Source: an uncultured Spirochaetaceae bacterium (lineage in GTDB: Bacteria; Spirochaetota; Spirochaetia; Treponematales; Treponemataceae). From it: a stretch of DNA of 64,000 nt. Below the pieces are notes generated by a model, which was given only the letters and a program-made list of their open reading frames with translations, searched no databases and was not told the DNA's origin. Of this stretch, positions 43,562-51,550 are shown one piece after another. The stretch is from positions 47,326 through 111,325 of the forward strand of contig CADBBB010000002.1 of the NCBI GenBank assembly GCA_902792795.1, in the 5' to 3' direction. Position 1 is the first letter of the stretch, and each line of letters opens with the position of its first letter. The position numbers were made by a program, and so were the translations under genes.

Positions 43562-43574
43562 GCCTTTACTGTTT

Positions 43575-43648
<74 letters not shown>

Positions 43649-43658
43649 CTCAAAGACG

Positions 43659-43686
43659 ACGGCGTTGAAAAACGCCGTTTTTTTTT
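43659..43686 (+). terminator. tRNA-Ala terminator
   Basis: Stem ACGGCGTT/AACGCCGT with GAAA tetraloop (43659-43678) and eight or nine Ts. The loop and right arm also supply the -35 box and spacer of the next gene's promoter. Confidence 0.9.
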
Positions 43687-43693
43687 GTAAAAT
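43665..43693 (+). promoter_or_regulatory. Promoter of gene 43701, nested in a terminator, leaderless type
   Basis: TTGAAA (43665-43670), 17 bp, TAAAAT (43688-43693), then seven bases to the ATG at 43701. The -35 box is the terminator loop and the spacer is its right arm plus T run. Confidence 0.6.
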
Positions 43694-43700
43694 TGGCAAA

Positions 43701-44435
43701 ATGAAAAAAACGTCCGTCTTGGCATTTTTGGTTTCCGCGCTTTTTCTTTCTTCCGCGTTTGCAAAAATAGAAACGCTGCCAATAGACCAACGCCCCAAAC
43801 AATACATTCAGCTTGGCTACGGCCGCACAGTGGATAGGGGAATAAACCGCAACAAGAATTACGGCTTTGCGCAATACAATTTTGAATGGCAGCCTTTTGG
43901 CGGCTTTGCGGGCTTTCAATCCGACTCAAAAATTTTTGACTTGACATTGCGGACGACATACCTTCCTTTTGCGGGCTATCACCAAAACGGCGTTTGGCGC
44001 TTTGGCGCTTCGACCGCCTACCACATGCAGCGCTCGCTTGACTCTTACCGCGAACACGACATTTTGTGGGAAATAGAAGCTCGCTGGATTTCGACGAGCG
44101 GACTTACATTCGTCGGCCGAACCGGATATTCACTGCGGGTCACTACATTCGACGCGATAAAAAATTTTTGCATGACGGACGGCGACATTGTGGCTTACGC
44201 GGAAGTTGACAAGGTTTGGAAAAACGGAATGGAACTTTTCACCTCGCTTGGAAGCTACAACCTTTACCGTTATCCTCTTTTCTTTTGCCCGCAGTGGACT
44301 TTTGGCGCGGCTTACAACATAAAGGAAGTTGTCCGAGTGGGCGCGTCTCTTGAAGTTGGAATGACTGACTTTTACGCTTCTGTCGCGTATTTCAATCATA
44401 TAATGGCGAAGGTTGACGTGAGGATTTGCTTTTGA
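43701..44435 (+). CDS. Candidate outer-membrane protein with signal peptide
   Basis: A 244-residue protein with a clear signal peptide (LAFLVSALFLSSAFA, cleavage near 22). The mature part is rich in aromatic, alternating strands (YIQLGYGRTV, FAQYNFEWQPFGGFAGF, FTSLGSYNLYRY) and ends VDVRICF, with the terminal Phe of outer-membrane barrels. No family is recognised. No ribosome site precedes the ATG. Its stop overlaps the start of the phosphoesterase gene, so the two are coupled. Confidence 0.65.
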   Translation: MKKTSVLAFLVSALFLSSAFAKIETLPIDQRPKQYIQLGYGRTVDRGINRNKNYGFAQYNFEWQPFGGFAGFQSDSKIFDLTLRTTYLPFAGYHQNGVWRFGASTAYHMQRSLDSYREHDILWEIEARWISTSGLTFVGRTGYSLRVTTFDAIKNFCMTDGDIVAYAEVDKVWKNGMELFTSLGSYNLYRYPLFFCPQWTFGAAYNIKEVVRVGASLEVGMTDFYASVAYFNHIMAKVDVRICF

Positions 44436-45331
44436 AAAAGAATTTTTTTGCGGCGGCAGTTTTTGTTCTCTCCTTGATTTTGGCCTCGTGCAATTACGGC
44501 CTTCCGATTTTTTTATACGCGGAAACCGGAGTGGAGGAACGAGCTGTGGCCGCTGTGACGCTTGACGGCGACAACCTTCCGCAAGTGGGGAACGCGGGCA
44601 AATACAGCTTTGTCGTTTTGACCGACAGCCATTTTGGAAGCGGAAAGGTTAAGCGCAGGGAAGACGCGTTCCTAAAAAAATTTGAGGAACTGTTGCAGAG
44701 CGAAGATCCATCCTTGCGCCCGCGCTTTATTGTGAACCTTGGCGACACTCTTGACGGCGGCCATTCCAAAGAAGCGGACTTGTTCAATGCCGTCGCCGCC
44801 CGCTGGATTGAAACAGCAAAAAAAGCGCTTGGCGTCGGCGACTACAAGGTGTATTCAATTTTGGGAAATCACGACCTTTACAACGACGGTTGGGATGTTT
44901 GGAAAAATAAAATATATCCATATACGTCTTGCTATAAATTCACTTTGGACGCGGGCGGCTCCAATCCTTTTGACTTTTTTTTCTTGGACACCGGCAACGG
45001 AACTTTGGGCGGCCCGCAACTTGAAGATTTGGAGCGCTCTTTGCAAGCGTCGCTGCAGCCAAAAATAATTTTCATGCATTACCCGGTTTACGCCGGCGGG
45101 CTTTTTTATTTTGCCATTGACGACGTTGAGGAGCGCGCGCGTTTGATTTCGGATTTTGCCAAGAACAACGTCAAATATATTTTTGAAGGCCACTATCATC
45201 CAAACACAGATTTTGACTTTGGCCCTTTTAAGGAAGCGGACGTAGGCTCGTATTTGGAAAAAAGCGTCTTTGGCCTTGTGACGGTGGACGAGACATCGGG
45301 CAGCGTACAGTTTGTGAGGATGGGGTACTAG
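44432..45331 (+). CDS. Lipoprotein metallophosphoesterase (calcineurin-like)
   Basis: A 299-residue calcineurin-fold phosphoesterase anchored as a lipoprotein (signal ending LILASC). Metal-site motifs are in order: DSHFG, GDTLDGG, GNHD, HYPVYAGG and GHYHP. The start is probably the TTG at 44432, six bases after GAGGA; it overlaps the preceding TGA stop (TTGA), giving translational coupling. An upstream TTG at 44426 is the alternative. The substrate (nucleotide, lipid or polymer phosphate in the periplasm) cannot be told. Confidence 0.85.
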   Translation: MKKNFFAAAVFVLSLILASCNYGLPIFLYAETGVEERAVAAVTLDGDNLPQVGNAGKYSFVVLTDSHFGSGKVKRREDAFLKKFEELLQSEDPSLRPRFIVNLGDTLDGGHSKEADLFNAVAARWIETAKKALGVGDYKVYSILGNHDLYNDGWDVWKNKIYPYTSCYKFTLDAGGSNPFDFFFLDTGNGTLGGPQLEDLERSLQASLQPKIIFMHYPVYAGGLFYFAIDDVEERARLISDFAKNNVKYIFEGHYHPNTDFDFGPFKEADVGSYLEKSVFGLVTVDETSGSVQFVRMGY

Positions 45332-45347
45332 AGTTCCGCTATAACTC

Positions 45348-45376
45348 TTGAATATTTTTTTCATAACAAGTAAAAT
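45348..45376 (+). promoter_or_regulatory. Promoter of gene 45382, leaderless type
   Basis: TTGAAT (45348-45353), 17 bp, TAAAAT (45371-45376), then five bases to the ATG. Confidence 0.6.
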
Positions 45377-45381
45377 AAGTT

Positions 45382-45909
45382 ATGACTTTTGACAAAACAA
45401 TAAACAGTTATGTAGATAAAAAAATTTTAGGCGCCATTTCTGAATTTGTGGAAGGAAAAAATTTCGTAGCGGCGGCTGACACAATCGCGCTTGAGTTTGG
45501 CGCGGAAAAAAATCTTTTTTCAAAAGAAGCCGCCGACTTTGAGCAAAAGCTAATCTCAAGCTTTCAAAAAAACCTTTCGCTCTTGGCGCAAAAAACTTGG
45601 ATAGAAAAGTCTGACGCGGAACTAAAGGAAAACGTTCTTTACAAACTGAACGAATACAGCGACGCAGTTTCAAAAGGCCAGTGGAACGCCTCATACCCGG
45701 CGCTCTTGCAAATCGTGGGCGACGTGGTTTACTTGATGTTCGGAAACCAATCCAAGGGCGAAGACTTTGAGGAATACGCTCTCCGCATCGATCCGGAATT
45801 TGGAATTTTCTGGCTTTACGTGAACAGCCTTCCAAAAGAACAGAATTGGGAAAAAGACAAGGCGCGCGTCGCCATGCTTTTGGGAATGTTCTTCTTGGCC
45901 AACTACTAA
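45382..45909 (+). CDS. Hypothetical 175-aa protein
   Basis: A 175-residue, mostly helical, soluble protein with no signal peptide and no motif I recognise. Conserved-looking aromatic residues cluster at the C-terminus (FGIFWLYVNSLP, MLLGMFFLANY). It has its own promoter and lies nine bases before proA, so it is probably co-transcribed with proA and the DUF2400 gene. Function unknown. Confidence 0.6.
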   Translation: MTFDKTINSYVDKKILGAISEFVEGKNFVAAADTIALEFGAEKNLFSKEAADFEQKLISSFQKNLSLLAQKTWIEKSDAELKENVLYKLNEYSDAVSKGQWNASYPALLQIVGDVVYLMFGNQSKGEDFEEYALRIDPEFGIFWLYVNSLPKEQNWEKDKARVAMLLGMFFLANY

Positions 45910-45918
45910 GGCGCGCCT

Positions 45919-47193
45919 ATGGACCTAGAACAAATTTGCGCGGGCCTTAAAAGCGCCGCCTCCATTCTTGCCCTTCAAAACGAAAGCCAAAAAAACGCCG
46001 CGCTAAAAAGTGTGATTGATTCGCTCAACAAAAACCGCGCCGCAATACTTTCCGCAAACAAAATCGACGTCGACAAGGCCCGCCAAAACGGAACCAGCGA
46101 GCCGCTCATCGACCGCCTGGCGCTTAACGACGCGCGGCTCGACTCGATTTGCCAAGGCGTTCAAATCGTAATCGACCGCGAAGACCCAATCGGAAAAATC
46201 GAAGGCGGCTGGCAAAGCCCCACAGGCCTTCAAATAAAAAAAATCCGCGTTCCCCTTGGAGTTGTCGGCATCATTTACGAAAGCCGCCCCAACGTGACCG
46301 TGGACGCTTTTTGCCTTGCCTACAAAAGCGGAAACGCGATTTTGCTTAGAGGCTCTTCCGCCGCGCTTGAATCCAACAAAGCGATTTGCGCCGCGATAAA
46401 AGAAGGCCTTGCCGCTTGCCCTGACGGAGTTCCCGCCGCGGTCGAATTGTCGCAAAGCCAAGACCACGCGGACGTTGACCAAATCCTCAACGCGCGCGGC
46501 TTGATAGACGTGGTTCTTCCCAGAGGCGGAAAAAAACTGATTCAAAGCGTTGTGCAAAACGCGCGCGTTCCCGTAATCGAAACCGGAAGCGGAGTCTGCC
46601 ACCTTTACGTTGACGACGAAGGCGACTTGGACATGGCGCTCAACATCGCGGAGAACGCAAAGATTCAACGCCCCGGAGTTTGCAACGCCATAGAGGCGAT
46701 TTTGGTCAACCAGAACATAATGGAAAAATTTCTTCCGCGTTTGGAAGAACGCTTTGCCGGCCGCGTCGCGCTCCACGCCGACGAGCGCTGCCTTGCAATT
46801 TTATCAAAAGCCGCGCAAAAAAGCGGGCGCGCTGGATGCGTCGTTCCTGCGACGGAAGAAGATTACGGAACTGAATTTTTGGATTACGATTGCGTCGTAA
46901 AATGCGTCAAAGACGTTGACGACGCCATACAATACATCAACGCCCACAACACCAAGCACAGCGAATCGATTGTCACCAACAACCGAGCGCGCGCCCGCGC
47001 CTTTCAAAATAAAATCGACGCGGCCTGCGTTTACGTCAACGCCTCAACGCGCTTTACCGACGGCTTTGAATTTGGCTTTGGCGCGGAGTTGGGAATCAGC
47101 ACGCAAAAGCTGCACGTCCGCGGCCCGATGGGCTTGGAAGCGCTGACCACCGTAAAATATTTGATTGACGGCGACGGCCAGATTAGAGGCTAG
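45919..47193 (+). CDS. proA: Gamma-glutamyl phosphate reductase
   Basis: A 424-residue NADPH-dependent reductase making glutamate semialdehyde for proline synthesis. PLGVVGIIYESRPNVT, the catalytic Cys in QRPGVCNAIEA, and the C-terminal RFTDGFEFGFGAELGIST are all intact. The spacing to its neighbours is short (9 bases on each side) and the ribosome site is weak (AAGG). The partner glutamate 5-kinase gene is not in the window. Confidence 0.97.
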   Translation: MDLEQICAGLKSAASILALQNESQKNAALKSVIDSLNKNRAAILSANKIDVDKARQNGTSEPLIDRLALNDARLDSICQGVQIVIDREDPIGKIEGGWQSPTGLQIKKIRVPLGVVGIIYESRPNVTVDAFCLAYKSGNAILLRGSSAALESNKAICAAIKEGLAACPDGVPAAVELSQSQDHADVDQILNARGLIDVVLPRGGKKLIQSVVQNARVPVIETGSGVCHLYVDDEGDLDMALNIAENAKIQRPGVCNAIEAILVNQNIMEKFLPRLEERFAGRVALHADERCLAILSKAAQKSGRAGCVVPATEEDYGTEFLDYDCVVKCVKDVDDAIQYINAHNTKHSESIVTNNRARARAFQNKIDAACVYVNASTRFTDGFEFGFGAELGISTQKLHVRGPMGLEALTTVKYLIDGDGQIRG

Positions 47194-47202
47194 CGCAAAA
47201 CT

Positions 47203-48189
47203 ATGCCTTGCAAAAATACTGCGGCGCTTTTGAAGGCGCTTGCGGACAAATACGAAACTCCGGATTTTTTAACTGACGACCCCAGCCAATTCATGCATCG
47301 CTTTGCCGATCCTGTTGACCAAGAGCTTTTTGCCTTTGTCGCGGCTCAGCTGGCCTTTGGAAAAAGGGAACTTTTTATCGCCAAGCTGAACAAGCTCTAT
47401 GACGCGGTGATGGATTGCAAGCCTAAAACTGCGCGAGCGGAAAGCGAAGGAAAGCTCAAAACTGCGGGCGCGGCAAAAAGCGTTGGCAAGCCTAAAACGT
47501 GCGGCGCCTCGTTCGCCGGTTGGCTTGCGAGCGGCGGCCATCAAAAATTTTTTCCAAAGAGCCAAAAAAAATTCTATCGATTTTTTTCTTACGCCGACAT
47601 GAACGCTTTATGCGGCCGCCTTGCGCAAATTGTGGAGGAACACGGCTCGCTCGGCGCCGCCGTCCGCGCGCGTTATGGGCAGGAAATCGTTTGCAAGCCT
47701 AAGACTGCCGGCGGCGCGCGTTGTGGGGTGGCCAAAAGTTCCGGCAATGCCAAAAACGAAGGCACGACTAAAAGCGAAGGAGCCGCGCCTCTTGGGCTTG
47801 CGACCGCTTCCGGCATTGCGACCGTTCCGCCAGAACTGCGTTTGGTGGCCGCGCTGATAAGCCTATTTCCGGGCGTAAAATGCGTTTCGCAAAACCCAAA
47901 AGGCGCTTGCAAAAAGCTGCACATGTTTTTGCGCTGGATGGTCCGGCGCGGCTCGCCGGTTGACTTGGGCTTGTGGGATTGGGCCAGCGCCGCCGATTTG
48001 CTAATGCCGCTGGACACGCACGTTTTGCAAGAAAGCGCGCGGCTAGGCTTGATAGCGCCAAACGCGGCGGCCAGCGCCAAGACCGCGATTGAGCTGACAA
48101 AAAAAATGGCGCAAGTTTTTGCCGGCGACCCCACGCGCGCCGACTACGCGCTTTTTGGGCTGGGCGTGGACGGAAGAGAAAAGCGCTGA
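47203..48189 (+). CDS. TIGR02757/DUF2400-family protein with low-complexity inserts
   Basis: A 328-residue member of the TIGR02757 (DUF2400) family: FVAAQLAFGKRE near 45, FLRWMVRR near 245, and LMPLDTHVLQESARLG near 265. Function is unknown, though a DNA-glycosylase-like fold has been suggested for relatives (from memory). Two inserts are unusual: about 68-102 (KPKTARAESEGKLKTAGAAK) and about 164-205. Both are encoded by copies of a GCAAGCCTAAAAC-type repeat, so the inserts probably came from in-frame repeat spread. It follows proA by nine bases. Confidence 0.82.
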   Translation: MPCKNTAALLKALADKYETPDFLTDDPSQFMHRFADPVDQELFAFVAAQLAFGKRELFIAKLNKLYDAVMDCKPKTARAESEGKLKTAGAAKSVGKPKTCGASFAGWLASGGHQKFFPKSQKKFYRFFSYADMNALCGRLAQIVEEHGSLGAAVRARYGQEIVCKPKTAGGARCGVAKSSGNAKNEGTTKSEGAAPLGLATASGIATVPPELRLVAALISLFPGVKCVSQNPKGACKKLHMFLRWMVRRGSPVDLGLWDWASAADLLMPLDTHVLQESARLGLIAPNAAASAKTAIELTKKMAQVFAGDPTRADYALFGLGVDGREKR

Positions 48190-48229
48190 AAGTTGCAAAA
48201 ATCTCTTGCAGGGAAAATGACATAAAAAT

Positions 48230-48303
48230 GGCGGCTGTCCTAAAACTTTATGCTGTAGATGCTGAAACAAGTTCAGCATGACAGTTCTGATTGGACAGCC
48301 GCC
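48230..48303. repeat. Structured intergenic element E
   Basis: A 74-bp element in the gap between convergent genes: outer perfect 11-bp inverted repeat GGCGGCTGTCC/GGACAGCCGCC (48230-48240, 48293-48303). Inside is a second nested stem CTGT-ag-ATGCTGAA (48253-48266) with TTCAGCAT-g-ACAG (48272-48284). The inner motif ATGCTGAAACAAGTTCAGCATG resembles a palindrome common in many bacterial genomes. No T run follows. Confidence 0.6.
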
Positions 48304-48337
48304 TGATTTAATTTAACTTGCGCTTATGTGTTGGCGC

Positions 48338-49453
48338 TTATTGCTGCTGTGTAAAAGTTCCGCCAAATTCTCCGTCTAGAAAATTTGCCGTCAAATCTGG
48401 AAAGTTGTTTTCCGATTCGTAGGTCACAGTGATTGTTCCCAAGGTGTCAATTGTAAATGTCGCGCCTGTTTCTGTTTTGCTTGTGGTGTAGCTGAATGAT
48501 TGCGACGCCGGCGTGTATGTCCAAACGCCGGTGGGCGCCAACATGGTCACACTGGTTGTCGCCGTATCGGAAATGTTAATCGCGTTTTCTGATATTGAAG
48601 ACACTTTGTAATTTGTGGTTCCTGTAATGTCTGGCCCTAGTGTATAATAATTTGTGGAATAGCGCAATTTGTAGTTAGAGCTTGTTGACAATTGCACATT
48701 GTAGACGCCAAAAATTTCGTTTAAGTTTTTGTCTTTTGGAACTCTTGAGTCTTGCGCCATTTTTAATGTTTGGCCGGAAAGTTCATACGCCATGATTGTA
48801 CAAAGTTTTGCTCTCCTTGTTTTTTCTTCCAATTTTGCCGCTTTGTATTTTTCTAGCACTTCATTGGAAACTTCCGTGGCTCCGGTATTGTCCGAATAAC
48901 CGTATTGATTGAAAAATATGCCGCGATTACTGTTTATTAATTGCGTGTCGTCGGTATCATATATTTTTTTCACAAAGGCGACAAATTCCGCGTCGTTTGA
49001 AAAAGCGTCCGGCTCGATTGTTCTAACGCCGTTTTTTACGTGCGCTTTGTAGTGGCCTTCCGCGGAGGGCTTTAGAAACAATAGCCTTTTTTCTTTGTTG
49101 TAAGAGTACTCGTAGTTGTAAACAAATTCTGTGGCGGGCGGTATCGTTAATGCTCCTGGAATGTTAAAATCAACCAGTCGTGTGAACGTACATTTTTGCG
49201 CGTCAAATTTGCATGTATATGTTTGTGTTGAGTCTTTTTTGATGAATGTTTTTCCTTCGAATATGTTCGCCTCGGCGGAAGCGCCGCCTGATCCGCCGGT
49301 ATTGTCGCCGTTGGGCGCTCCGCTTGTTCCGCCGTTGGTAGTTGTCGTAACAAGTGACGGAAGCGCGGCGCCGCCGTCAGAGCAAGACGCCAAGATTCCA
49401 ATTGCCGCTGTTGTCGCAAGCAGAACGGCGAAAATTTTTGCAGTTTTTTTCAT
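48338..49453 (-). CDS. Lipoprotein, paralogue of the one at 37275-38336
   Basis: A 371-residue lipoprotein starting at 49453 (GGAGG just upstream) with signal ending ILASC. A Gly/Thr/Asn-rich linker follows, then the domain shared with the lipoprotein at 37275: GKTF, YSYN, DAEFV.FVK, QYGY, then YELSGQTLK with VPKD a few residues on. Function unknown. It is divergent from an XRE regulator gene, and the shared gap holds three phased direct repeats, so regulation by that protein is likely (inference). Confidence 0.75.
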   Translation of the reverse strand: MKKTAKIFAVLLATTAAIGILASCSDGGAALPSLVTTTTNGGTSGAPNGDNTGGSGGASAEANIFEGKTFIKKDSTQTYTCKFDAQKCTFTRLVDFNIPGALTIPPATEFVYNYEYSYNKEKRLLFLKPSAEGHYKAHVKNGVRTIEPDAFSNDAEFVAFVKKIYDTDDTQLINSNRGIFFNQYGYSDNTGATEVSNEVLEKYKAAKLEEKTRRAKLCTIMAYELSGQTLKMAQDSRVPKDKNLNEIFGVYNVQLSTSSNYKLRYSTNYYTLGPDITGTTNYKVSSISENAINISDTATTSVTMLAPTGVWTYTPASQSFSYTTSKTETGATFTIDTLGTITVTYESENNFPDLTANFLDGEFGGTFTQQQ

Positions 49454-49481
49454 AAAAGCCTCCAAATGTTGGTTAGTAATT

Positions 49482-49540
49482 TTCTCCAATAGAAAATATA
49501 GAATTCTCTAAATGAAAAGTATAATTTCTCTAATCGAATA
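49482..49540. promoter_or_regulatory. Three 22-bp-phased direct repeats, candidate XRE operators
   Basis: TTCTCCAATAGAAAA (49482-49496), TTCTCTAAATGAAAA (49504-49518) and TTCTCTAATCGAATA (49526-49540). The consensus is TTCTCYAAWNGAA with a 22-bp period (two helical turns), each unit having TTC...GAA symmetry. They fill the gap between the divergent lipoprotein and XRE genes. Confidence 0.65.
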
Positions 49541-49575
49541 TGTCAAGGCTCGCTAATAGCGATATTATTTTGAGC

Positions 49576-49905
49576 ATGGAGCCAAGCGAAATAAAAAAAG
49601 TTTTTACCGCTAACATCAAAAAATACCGGACGCTGAACGGCATGACGCAAATGGAGCTGGCGATTGCGGCCGATTTGTCCGTGGGCTTTTTGTGCGACTT
49701 GGAAAGCGGCAAGAAATGGGGAACTCTGGAAACTATGGCAAAATTGGCCAAGGCTCTGCGCATAAAGCCGTATCAATTGCTGCTGCCAGAAGAGGAAAAA
49801 AACGACTCCGTTCAACTGCATGAAGATTTGGCGGAACTTTCGCAAGGCCTAAAAAGCGCGGTTGACGCTCAAATTGAATCTCTTTTGCAAAAATACGCGG
49901 AATAG
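49576..49905 (+). CDS. XRE-family helix-turn-helix regulator
   Basis: A 109-residue regulator from the ATG at 49576 (an in-frame ATG at 49540 is less likely). The HTH runs from KYRTLNGMTQMELAIAADLSVGFLCDLESGK with a recognition helix over SVGFLCDLE; a short C-terminal helical tail follows. A TATTAT box (49563-49568) ends seven bases before the ATG, again suggesting a leaderless mRNA, though the -35 is poor. The phased repeats upstream are its likely binding sites, controlling itself and the divergent lipoprotein (inference). Confidence 0.85.
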   Translation: MEPSEIKKVFTANIKKYRTLNGMTQMELAIAADLSVGFLCDLESGKKWGTLETMAKLAKALRIKPYQLLLPEEEKNDSVQLHEDLAELSQGLKSAVDAQIESLLQKYAE

Positions 49906-49922
49906 ACACACCACAATTTTCC

Positions 49923-49951
49923 TTGACAACTCCCATACATTGTATTACAAT
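49923..49951 (+). promoter_or_regulatory. Toxin-antitoxin promoter with overlapping operator
   Basis: TTGACA (49923-49928), 17 bp, TACAAT (49946-49951). ATTGTATTACAAT (49939-49951) is an inverted repeat over the -10 box, and its half-site ACATTGTA recurs at 49937-49944 and 49968-49975. This fits autoregulation by antitoxin and toxin. Confidence 0.75.
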
Positions 49952-49985
49952 ATCCATACAATACACGACATTGTAGGAGATTTGT

Positions 49986-50177
49986 ATGGCGACACTTAGC
50001 ATTAGAACGACGGATGAAACAAAATATTCTTTTGAGGGCTTTTGCGAATCGCTGGGGCTTACGGTCTCGGCGGCGGTTAATATGTTCATGAGAGTGTCGC
50101 TGCGTGAAAATCGCATTCCTCTTCCGCTGCCCATGCAGAGGCTGGAAAACTTACAAAGCATGATTTGTCCGAGGTAA
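49986..50177 (+). CDS. RelB/DinJ-family antitoxin
   Basis: A 63-residue antitoxin with the ribbon-helix-helix start ATLSIRTTDETKYSFEGFCESLGLTVSAAVNMFM of the RelB/DinJ family, ending PLPMQRL. It is shorter than usual (80-90), so the toxin-binding tail is brief. AGGAG precedes the ATG. It precedes a YoeB-type toxin by six bases. It should bind the operator repeats upstream and neutralise the toxin. Confidence 0.85.
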   Translation: MATLSIRTTDETKYSFEGFCESLGLTVSAAVNMFMRVSLRENRIPLPLPMQRLENLQSMICPR

Positions 50178-50183
50178 TCTGAC

Positions 50184-50453
50184 ATGGACAAATTATGGAC
50201 AGATGAAGCGTGGGAAGATTTATTGTCTTTTCAATCCGACAAGAAAACCTTAAAAAAGATAAACGCCCTCTTAAAGGACATAGACCGCGGAGAGTATGAT
50301 GGAATCGGAAAGCCGGAGCCATTAAAAGACGATTTGTCCGGTTACTGGAGCCGAAGAATTGACGATTACAACCGCATTGTATATAGAATAGTGGAAACTG
50401 CTGGAAAAAAGCATGTTGAGATTATTCAATGCGGAACCCATTACCACAAATAA
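50184..50453 (+). CDS. YoeB-family mRNA endonuclease toxin
   Basis: An 89-residue toxin of the Txe/YoeB family, which cuts mRNA on the ribosome. GIGKPEPLK (Glu 45), LSGYWSRRI, NRIVY (Arg 64) and the C-terminal THYHK (His 86, Tyr 87) supply the expected catalytic residues, so it looks active. GAGG lies just upstream. YoeB normally pairs with YefM; here the partner is a RelB/DinJ-type antitoxin. Confidence 0.92.
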   Translation: MDKLWTDEAWEDLLSFQSDKKTLKKINALLKDIDRGEYDGIGKPEPLKDDLSGYWSRRIDDYNRIVYRIVETAGKKHVEIIQCGTHYHK

Positions 50454-50841
50454 CCCATTTCCTTGTCTTGTATTTATCTGCTGTATCAAAATGACCCACC
50501 TATGTAAAAATTCTGACCCAGGTTTTGGGAAATTTTGACCCATTTTGCCGGCCTGCGTTTTGGTCTTGCAATTTTTTTTCCGGCCTACGCTATGGTCTTG
50601 CCGCATTTTTCCGCCATTGGCTCATGTTCCGCCAGCAAAAAGAATATTTTTTGGCCGCTTTTAGGTCTTGCGAGCAATTTTTGTGATGGCTTTCAACCAA
50701 TTCCTTTCAAAAATCCCCAAATTCCGCAAAAATTCCTAAACTTGGCGCGATTCTTGCTATACTATACGGTGAAAGGAGCCTTGAGGCTTCTAAAACTTAA
50801 TTAAAAACGCGGCCGCCTGTAACGGCGCGAAGGAGTTTATT
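50454..50841. other. 388-bp gap between the toxin gene and hsp20
   Basis: No convincing gene. The left part has three TGACCCA words (near 50491, 50515 and 50535), possibly an eroded mobile-element end. The middle holds three reverse copies of the dispersed GCAAGACC-type repeat (near 50554-50571, 50586-50604 and 50652-50674). TATACT/TATACG near 50757-50768 may be the hsp20 -10 region, but no good -35 or CIRCE operator is seen. Confidence 0.5.
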
Positions 50842-51264
50842 ATGAACGAACTTTCACTTTTCAACTCGCTTTTTGACAACGCGTTTGACTGCGGAATGCC
50901 GGATTTGGCATGGAAAACAGCCCGCCTGCCAAAGGTAGACGTTAAGGAAAACAAGGACTGCTACTGCCTGCAAATGGATTTGCCGGGCGCCACAGAAAAA
51001 GACGTTGACATCGAGATTGACCACGGCGTTATGACAATCAGCTCTGTCAAGACAGCCGAGAAGGAAGAAAAGAACGAAAAGAAAGAGGAAGGCAAGTGGC
51101 TTATCCGCGAGCGCGTTCAGAGCCAGTTTGCCCGCCGCTTCACTTTGCCGGACGACGTTGACGAGACAAAAGTCACCGCCAGCTTTAAGAACGGCGTGCT
51201 GAACGTCACGATGTCCCGCAAGGCTCTCCCCGAGCCCAAGAAGATTGCGATTGAAGTTGCATAA
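50842..51264 (+). CDS. Small heat-shock protein Hsp20
   Basis: A 140-residue alpha-crystallin-type chaperone that holds unfolding proteins. The crystallin domain runs from about 28 (PKVDVKENKDCYCLQMDLPG) to the KNGVLNVTMSRK signature near 115-125; a charged loop EKEEKNEKKEE sits in the middle. CGAAGGAG is the ribosome site. A type D repeat begins three bases after the stop. No heat-shock operator was found upstream. Confidence 0.95.
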   Translation: MNELSLFNSLFDNAFDCGMPDLAWKTARLPKVDVKENKDCYCLQMDLPGATEKDVDIEIDHGVMTISSVKTAEKEEKNEKKEEGKWLIRERVQSQFARRFTLPDDVDETKVTASFKNGVLNVTMSRKALPEPKKIAIEVA

Positions 51265-51266
51265 GG

Positions 51267-51340
51267 GCGGTCAAGGCGCGCTTCGCTTAAAGCCTTGACT
51301 CGCCCATTTTGCGGGTGTTTGGCAAGCATACACCCGCAAT
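51267..51340 (+). repeat. Dispersed structured repeat, copy 2 (type D)
   Basis: Matches the copy at 29184: GTCAAGGC/GCCTTGAC with inner GCG-CTT-CGC, linker GACTCG, and stem TTGCGGGTGT/ACACCCGCAA (51309-51318, 51330-51339). Four base pairs differ from copy 1 in a compensatory way. A third weak stem TAATCC/GGATTA follows. Like copy 1 it sits just after a stop codon. Confidence 0.7.
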
Positions 51341-51459
51341 AATCCGCTCGCAATTGTAAGCTTGGATTAAAAGCGGACAAAAAGGGCGGGAGCCGTGCGG
51401 AGCGCGTAAGCGCGACTGCAAAACCATAAGAGGCCTCATTCCAAATGAATGAGACGCAG

Positions 51460-51550
51460 AAAAAAAGAGACGGAAGGACCCGTCAGCGAAGCGGTTTGGC
51501 CGTAGGCGTCAAGCCGCAAGCGAAGGACGGGAGGCTCCGTCTCTTTTTTT
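51460..51550. terminator. Long bidirectional terminator (element B)
   Basis: Perfect 15-bp outer arms AAAAAAAGAGACGGA/TCCGTCTCTTTTTTT (51460-51474, 51536-51550). They enclose CCCGTC/GACGGG (51479-51484, 51526-51531) and GCGGTTTG/CAAGCCGC (51491-51498, 51510-51517). A and T runs on the two sides let it stop both hsp20 and the convergent membrane gene. Confidence 0.8.

Noticed and set aside
50480..50545. Insertion-sequence end marked by TGACCCA words
   Set aside because: Three short words with uneven spacing, no transposase fragment and no terminal inverted repeats.
50535..50804. An 89-codon open frame before hsp20
   Set aside because: It crosses three copies of the dispersed repeat and the putative hsp20 promoter, lacks a ribosome site, and has no motif.
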